From Deltaproteobacteria bacterium (lineage in GTDB: Bacteria; Desulfobacterota; Binatia; UBA9968), in NCBI GenBank assembly GCA_021323355.1, contig JAJONK010000055.1, positions 1 through 10,642 on the forward strand: DNA of 10,642 bases, written 5' to 3'. Positions 6,534 through 10,642 of the stretch are shown here, piece after piece. The translations under genes and the position numbers were made by a program. Under the pieces are notes generated by a model, which made no database searches, had not been told where the DNA came from, and saw only the letters and a list, made by a program, of their open reading frames with translations. Position 1 is the first letter of the stretch. Each line of letters opens with the position of its first letter.

Positions 6534-7547
6534 GTGAAAATCGTTATCTTTGGGCCGGAACGTCGTTTGGGCGCGTTGGCAGGCGATTGTGTGATCGATC
6601 TCAATCGTGGATTTGCCAGGTATTTGCAGGAACGCGGCGATCGCAACCAGAATGAACATGCTGCCGAGCGGCTGCCGCCGGATCTGAAATCATTCATCGA
6701 GGGCGGTCTGCTTGCTCTGGAAAATGCCCAACAAGTGATCGACCACTTTGACGGCATCGGCTGCGACGATGGTGGTGAGCTATCGCACGTGGTTCACAGC
6801 TGCTCACGGGTGAAGCTTCATGCTCCATGGCCGGAGCGTCGCATCGCTTGCGTCGGCGGCAACTACGCCGCTCATCTCCTGGGAATGTGGGCCAACCGGC
6901 TCGGTAAGACCGACATGACGATAGAAGAAGTTGCTCGTGAAGCTAAAAAAGCAGGGCAATGGGGTTTTTGGAAAGTGCTGGCAGAGATTGCCGGACCGGA
7001 AGATCGCATTCCTTTTCCCAAGCGCGTCACTTACTTCGACTACGAAGGCGAGGTGGCGATTGTGATCGGCAAACGCGGCAAGAACATACCTGCCGATCAG
7101 GTGCGGCACTATGTATGGGGCGTTACGTTGTTTCACGACTGGAGTATCCGCGACGGCGGCGGAACAGACCGGGCAGTCAGCTATAATTTACAGAAAAACT
7201 TCGATGGCGCGGCATCGATGGGACCTTGCATCGTCGTTGGCGAATTGGAGCCGCAGAACGTCGATGTCGAGACACGGGTCAATGGGGTTGTGCGTCAGAG
7301 TTACAATACCAGAGAAATGATCTGGTCCTTTGGCGAGGTGTTGGAATTTCTTTCCCAAGACTTCACCTTCGTGCCGGGCGATGTCATCGCCGGCGGTACT
7401 TCCGCCGGCACCGCTGCCGACCAATCGCGGCGATCCGAAGGCAAACGACCGCTCGATCTGTTTCTTAAGATCGGTGACGTCGTCGAGGTCTCGTCGCCGC
7501 AGATAGGCGCATTATCGAACCAGATCGTGATTAGTGAATCGGAATAG
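6534..7547 (+). CDS. Fumarylacetoacetate hydrolase family protein
   Basis: This 337-residue cytoplasmic enzyme has the fumarylacetoacetase C-terminal fold, whose members cleave or isomerise diketo and oxo-diacid intermediates, often in aromatic-ring breakdown. The small N-terminal domain starts MKIVIFGPERRLGAL. The catalytic domain shows GGNYAAH (108-114), then YFDYEGEVAIVIGK (167-180), in which E171 and E173 are the expected metal ligands. WGVTLFHDWSIRD (195-207) supplies D202 as the third, and PGDVIAGGTSAGTA (281-294) forms the usual C-terminal loop. The segment between GGNYAAH and the E-x-E motif (115-166) is longer than in typical members, and FxKPP is replaced by FWKV. The GTG start at 6534 is set by GGAGGAG at 6521-6527. 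The exact substrate cannot be read from sequence. It is divergent from opgD. Confidence 0.92.
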   Translation: MKIVIFGPERRLGALAGDCVIDLNRGFARYLQERGDRNQNEHAAERLPPDLKSFIEGGLLALENAQQVIDHFDGIGCDDGGELSHVVHSCSRVKLHAPWPERRIACVGGNYAAHLLGMWANRLGKTDMTIEEVAREAKKAGQWGFWKVLAEIAGPEDRIPFPKRVTYFDYEGEVAIVIGKRGKNIPADQVRHYVWGVTLFHDWSIRDGGGTDRAVSYNLQKNFDGAASMGPCIVVGELEPQNVDVETRVNGVVRQSYNTREMIWSFGEVLEFLSQDFTFVPGDVIAGGTSAGTAADQSRRSEGKRPLDLFLKIGDVVEVSSPQIGALSNQIVISESE

Positions 7548-8059
7548 CCGCGCAAAAAGCGGACACATGCAGATCCTGCGATGAAGAACCTACCCCACAC
7601 GGTGTACGGCGATTCCGGAGCAGCGAGACAGGGAACTCCTCAGGCTTTTGGCCCGGAATTTTTTAATCCGGTAGTTTACAAGCGCTTTTAATCCGTTTAT
7701 TAGATATGCGCGGATACTTTGAGCCGTCTGTTTTGTGTTGAAATCAGAACAAGCAGTGAGCTTGAATTCGCGAAAGTGAACAGGGCATCTGCGTTCATAT
7801 TCCACCAGATCCATGCCCGTGCCTAAAAACCACGAACCATGGTGCAAATTTTCTCGCTGGTCTTTCGAACAAGCGGTCTTTTCATCTGAAGTCGTATTTT
7901 TGCTGCGGCTAAGAAGCATTCATATACTAATTGCCTGTCGGAATGGAACTCGGCCCGTGCATCACTGCTATTAACTATTAGCCGCACGCCGACTCTGTCT
8001 AGTGGTACGAGCTTTGCTCCCCTCGAGCTGAAACAATCGTGAATCACCAGGAGGAGACT
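7548..8059. other. 512-base spacer with no convincing gene
   Basis: Between the FAH-family gene and the DUF2231-Rieske gene I find no RNA gene and no open frame with a ribosome binding site. A 109-codon frame on the minus strand (7590-7919) has no recognisable motif. CCGC/GCGG arms just after the FAH stop (7548-7562) and a slipped repeat CCGGAATT...AATCCGG (7653-7671) are weak hairpins. The region should contain the promoter for the Rieske gene, but I could not assign boxes with confidence. Confidence 0.45.
8049..8054 (+). promoter_or_regulatory. Strong AGGAGG ribosome binding site
   Basis: AGGAGG lies 5 bases before the ATG at 8060. It selects that start over an in-frame GTG at 8039, which would place the ribosome binding site inside the coding region. 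The wider CAGGAGGAG is the same as that in front of the DUF6496 gene. Confidence 0.8.
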
Positions 8060-8938
8060 ATGTCGACGAGCCTGCCTGTCAGACTGATCGAAAAGCAGCG
8101 GTGGCTGGAGCCTATTGCAGATCAACTGCAACCAACGATTGCAGCTGCGCTCGATGATGACGGTTCCATCGGTCCAACATATGCCAACATCCTGCACGGA
8201 ACCTGGCTGGGACATCCGCTGCACGCGGTGCTTACGGATGTGCCTATCGGCTCCTGGACAGCGGCGGCTGTGTTCGACCTGTTGGAACAAGCAAGCGGGA
8301 GCATGGCTATGGCCCGAAAAGCGGATGCCGCCATTGTCTTCGGTCTCGTCGGGGCAACAGCGGCGGCTGTCACCGGTTTGGCCGATTGGTCGAAAGTTGG
8401 CCGCGACCGGCCCCGGCGCATCGGTCTTGCGCATGGCCTGCTGAACATAGCCGCGACTGCCTGCTATGTGACTTCGCTCTGCCTTCGACGAGTTCATTCC
8501 CGTCGAGCCGGACGCCAATTTGCGATGGCCGGTTTTATGATCTCTAACCTATCTGCATATCTAGGCGGGCATCTGGTTTATGGCGAAAGGATCGGCGTCG
8601 ACCATACGGCGGGTTTTTCGCCGCCGGAGGATTTCTTCCCGGTTCTTGCTGAATCGGAGCTGTCCGATAACGAGCTGCGCCGCGTTGATGCCGGTGGCAT
8701 GCCGGTACTGGTTGTGCGTAGAGGGATGCGGATTTACGCGATCGCGGAAATGTGTTCGCACCGTGGCGGCCCTCTTTCTGAGGGCAAGCTGCAGGGTACG
8801 CTAGTCCAGTGTCCATGGCATGGCTCGTGTTTCTCACTCGAGAGCGGCAAAGTTGTAAATGGACCAGCGGTGCATCCTCAACCTGTGCTGGAGGTTCGCG
8901 TCCGTGAGGGTCAAATCGAAGTGCGATCAAAGCGCTGA
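8060..8938 (+). CDS. DUF2231 membrane domain fused to a Rieske [2Fe-2S] domain
   Basis: This 292-residue protein joins two domains. Residues about 45-178 form a DUF2231-type membrane domain of about four hydrophobic helices, with HGTWLGHPLHAVLTDVPIGS (46-65) at its start and conserved histidines H46, H52 and H55. Residues about 190-290 form a Rieske domain with both cluster motifs intact: C232-S-H234 and C251-PW-H254, so a [2Fe-2S] centre bound by two Cys and two His is expected. This suggests a membrane-tethered electron carrier on the inner membrane. The DUF2231 function is unknown; its histidines could bind haem or metal, which is inference. There is no catalytic dioxygenase domain, so this is not the ferredoxin-less oxygenase type. 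It is monocistronic by spacing, and its strong ribosome binding site suggests good expression. Confidence 0.9.
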   Translation: MSTSLPVRLIEKQRWLEPIADQLQPTIAAALDDDGSIGPTYANILHGTWLGHPLHAVLTDVPIGSWTAAAVFDLLEQASGSMAMARKADAAIVFGLVGATAAAVTGLADWSKVGRDRPRRIGLAHGLLNIAATACYVTSLCLRRVHSRRAGRQFAMAGFMISNLSAYLGGHLVYGERIGVDHTAGFSPPEDFFPVLAESELSDNELRRVDAGGMPVLVVRRGMRIYAIAEMCSHRGGPLSEGKLQGTLVQCPWHGSCFSLESGKVVNGPAVHPQPVLEVRVREGQIEVRSKR

Positions 8939-8947
8939 TCAGAACGA

Positions 8948-8965
8948 GTGAGTTTTCGCGCTCAC
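8948..8965. terminator. Weak hairpin after the Rieske gene
   Basis: GTGAG (8948-8952) and CTCAC (8961-8965) form a 5-bp stem with an 8-base loop, ten bases after the stop codon and followed by GTTTA. The stem is short and the T run poor. Its position between convergent genes is the main support. Confidence 0.25.
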
Positions 8966-9041
8966 GTTTAGGTTCGGTTGGATTCTAAATGTCCCCGGCG
9001 CGGGAACAGTCCTGACGTGGGAAATACAGCTCAAGAGAGCA

Positions 9042-9167
9042 CTAGGAAGCTGGTTGTTTATTCGCGCACTTGCTCTCATGCTGCTCCAGTTCTTCTCGCG
9101 AATCGAACTTCGCGCCGCAGATCACACACTTGTATAAATCGTCTGGCCGTTCAATTTCGCGTTCCAT
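9042..9167 (-). CDS. 41-residue single zinc-finger protein
   Basis: This very short gene was found by reading the minus strand. It encodes 41 residues starting MEREIERPDDLYKCVICGAK, with a zinc-finger pattern C14-x2-C17-x12-H30-x3-C34, almost the spacing of a classical C2H2 finger but with cysteine as the last ligand. FDSREELEQH (21-30) has the F and L positions expected of the finger core and helix. AGGAG (9178-9174) lies 6 bases before the ATG at 9167, and the frame ends with TAG at 9042-9044. The ribosome binding site, metal-ligand spacing and clean frame together make it a credible gene. Its role is unknown; nucleic-acid or protein contact is the usual inference for isolated fingers. It converges with the DUF2231-Rieske gene. 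Confidence 0.75.
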   Translation of the reverse strand: MEREIERPDDLYKCVICGAKFDSREELEQHESKCANKQPAS

Positions 9168-9354
9168 ACGATGCTCCTATAGCAAAGGCGTCCGAAACTA
9201 ACATGCGAGCGCGTGCAAAGAGCTCTTTCCTCGCGCTACTAGCGATCCTTTCTATCTGCTTGAGACCACAGATTGCCGCTTGCTATGAACATTCCTACCG
9301 GCGACGAAGCCAGTGCGCCGATAACGCCAATGAGTTGATCGAGAAGTTCCGGAT

Positions 9355-9864
9355 TTACAAAAAAATGCTGATGTTTTTTGCTGCCAAATTGGCTTGATCC
9401 AGGATGATCTTTCGTCGAGCAATCTTGAAGTTGTCGTCGGCCCTGCGCAGCAAGTCATAACGGGTGCCGACGAAGAGATCCTGGTCCTTCTCCATACGGG
9501 TTCGGTAGCATAAAAAATTCGATTGAACTTCAATCTCTGAGCCGCTGTCCTTCTTGACCCGAATGTTGGAAACGAGGTGACGAGTTCGCGATGGCGGCAT
9601 CTCGGCCCAGGCGTTTTTCGCGTAAACTCGCTCGACTCGCACCTTCAGCGCATTTTTAGTGTCGTTGAAGTAATAAGCCTCGCCGGGTTTCGATAGCTCG
9701 TCCTTCAAGTCCGCCGATCGTTCCAGAGGATTGTAACGGACCGGCATCCAGTAGTGCACGTCATCAGCTAGGAGATCGAGCCAGTCACGCAGGCGACGAT
9801 CGTCCAGCAACTCGGCTTCATAGAAAAAAAAATCTTCGATCGAGTGGCGCAGGTCGTGGTTCAT
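9355..9864 (-). CDS. Ring-hydroxylating dioxygenase, beta (small) subunit
   Basis: This 169-residue protein is the structural small subunit of a Rieske non-haem-iron aromatic-ring dioxygenase, with the SnoaL/NTF2-like cone fold that holds the alpha3-beta3 hexamer together. Family features are FFFYEAELLDDRRLRDWLDL (12-31), LADDVHYWMPVR (32-43), SRTRHLVSNIRV (92-103) and the C-terminal ARRKIILDQ (149-157). The start at 9864 is chosen because one base separates it from the alpha stop (9866-9868), a typical coupled junction; an in-frame ATG at 9894 inside the alpha gene is less likely. No ligands for a metal centre are expected or seen. It is the last gene of a leftward unit; reductase and ferredoxin genes are not downstream. 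The ring substrate cannot be read from this subunit. Confidence 0.92.
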   Translation of the reverse strand: MNHDLRHSIEDFFFYEAELLDDRRLRDWLDLLADDVHYWMPVRYNPLERSADLKDELSKPGEAYYFNDTKNALKVRVERVYAKNAWAEMPPSRTRHLVSNIRVKKDSGSEIEVQSNFLCYRTRMEKDQDLFVGTRYDLLRRADDNFKIARRKIILDQANLAAKNISIFL

Positions 9865-9865
9865 C

Positions 9866-10642
9866 CTATGCCCGCTCGGTGCCGGCGATTTCATTCCAGC
9901 TGTTTGCCTCCATCATTTTGGCCCAGTGCATGTACAGGTTCAGCTGGTTGTTGTCGCTAAACCGGCTGGCCAGTCGGCCAGGTAAATCATTGTGGACAAT
10001 TTCTTCACCGCCGCTCATCTGGTAATTGGCCGGATAGCGCCTGGCGATCAGGCTCTTGGCGGCGCCGGTGACCTGAATCCAGTTGTCCATATCATCCTGC
10101 TCGAAAATGCCGCTGGGACTGAAGCGGTATTGCGAAACAAAACGCATCACATCCTTGATCTTGGGAGACGCCGCTTTATCGACGATGGCCCAACTCCAGA
10201 TCTCCATCTTGTCGGGACCGCGTGGCTGCCACACACGGATCGTACGCGTAAGCCAGTGGATAGAAAAATTGGGGAAAATTGTACCGGCCGAAGGAGAAAT
10301 CTGCCGCGCCCGAACCCTACCGAGTCGCTGCTCGATCTCGCCGGCGTGGTCTTTCATGTAATTGAGTAAATCTTCGTCCGGTTGCGCGAACCACGGGCCG
10401 GCATCATCCGGTGGCGTCAGCCAAGAAACAAGAATGTGACCGTTACCGCAGGCAATCTGGCAGCCTTTGTTCCATTTGCGTGTCGAGCTCGATGTTGTGT
10501 CGACTCCGAGTTCTCGGGCGGAACCGTGAGTATAAGAAATGTGATAACCATCACCGCCGAAATTTTCTGCGGCGGTTTTCCAGTTGGCATCAACAATCCA
10601 GCGATGCGGTCCACTGACTTCGGTGCCACCCTCGCGGCGGTC
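9866..10642 (-). CDS. Ring-hydroxylating dioxygenase, alpha (large) subunit, 3' part
   Basis: An unbroken frame runs from the window edge to a TAG at 9866-9868, giving the C-terminal 258 residues of the catalytic subunit; the N-terminal Rieske domain lies beyond the window. Within this fragment, WIVDANWKTAAENFGGDGYH (15-34) and the following ISYTH contain the bridging Asp (D31) and the iron-binding H34 and H39. These have the same spacing as D205, H208 and H213 of naphthalene dioxygenase. PSGIFEQDDMDNW (176-188) holds the Asp pair (D183/D184) that supplies the third iron ligand. The active site therefore looks intact. The enzyme adds both atoms of O2 to an aromatic ring to give a cis-dihydrodiol, using electrons from a ferredoxin and reductase encoded elsewhere. 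An internal Met at 10357 is not the start. Substrate class is uncertain. Confidence 0.92.
   Translation of the reverse strand, partial: DRREGGTEVSGPHRWIVDANWKTAAENFGGDGYHISYTHGSARELGVDTTSSSTRKWNKGCQIACGNGHILVSWLTPPDDAGPWFAQPDEDLLNYMKDHAGEIEQRLGRVRARQISPSAGTIFPNFSIHWLTRTIRVWQPRGPDKMEIWSWAIVDKAASPKIKDVMRFVSQYRFSPSGIFEQDDMDNWIQVTGAAKSLIARRYPANYQMSGGEEIVHNDLPGRLASRFSDNNQLNLYMHWAKMMEANSWNEIAGTERA

Noticed and set aside
7590..7919. 109-codon minus-strand frame in the spacer
   Set aside because: No ribosome binding site, no recognisable motif and no neighbour support; kept only as part of the spacer description.
7823..8518. 231-codon open frame on the minus strand
   Set aside because: It lies opposite the DUF2231-Rieske gene, which has clear domain motifs and a strong ribosome binding site; the antisense translation has no recognisable features.
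9203..9397. 64-residue plus-strand frame with a signal-peptide-like start and IAAC lipobox-like site
   Set aside because: No ribosome binding site, charged residues interrupt the hydrophobic stretch, and it overlaps the end of the dioxygenase beta gene. A small lipoprotein remains possible but unsupported.

Overview
The window looks like a chromosomal stretch from an aerobic, Gram-negative, probably soil- or sediment-living bacterium of moderate to high GC. An OpgD/OpgG-family protein with a twin-arginine signal implies a periplasm and outer membrane. A two-subunit ring-hydroxylating oxygenase and a fumarylacetoacetase-fold enzyme point to breakdown of aromatic compounds. I cannot name the lineage from sequence alone. 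No rRNA, tRNA, CRISPR array, insertion sequence or phage gene was recognised.

Layout. At the left edge is the first 18 codons of a minus-strand gene, followed by about 680 bases of mostly non-coding DNA with several inverted repeats. Two plus-strand genes follow, 30 bases apart: a double zinc-ribbon (zf-TFIIB) protein (753-1091) and a short GGQ release-factor-like protein resembling the MTRFR/ArfB ribosome-rescue class (1122-1541). Converging on them are two tandem minus-strand MFS transporters (1580-2869 and 2954-4177) from different subfamilies. A 320-base gap leads to a small, very basic DUF6496 protein (4498-4701). It converges with a Tat-exported OpgD-type periplasmic glucan protein (4740-6332). 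A 201-base divergent spacer with a 10-bp palindrome separates opgD from a fumarylacetoacetate-hydrolase-family gene (6534-7547). A 512-base gap with no convincing gene precedes a DUF2231-Rieske membrane fusion (8060-8938). Next is a 41-residue zinc-finger protein on the minus strand (9042-9167), found by reading the sequence. The right edge holds the beta subunit (about 9355-9864) and the C-terminal catalytic part of the alpha subunit (9866-10642, continuing off the window) of a Rieske non-haem-iron ring-hydroxylating dioxygenase.

How they may work together. The dioxygenase pair is a clear operon reading leftward: the alpha stop and beta start are one base apart. The FAH-family enzyme and the MFS carriers would fit uptake and lower-pathway steps of aromatic-acid metabolism, but no gene order ties them to the dioxygenase. 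The zinc-ribbon and release-factor-like genes may form a small translation-related unit. The DUF6496 and DUF2231-Rieske genes each follow a long spacer and have a near-perfect AGGAGG ribosome binding site, unlike most neighbours. No single undescribed system stands out. The items most worth a second look are the zinc-ribbon/MTRFR-like pair, the 41-residue zinc-finger protein and the DUF2231-Rieske fusion.
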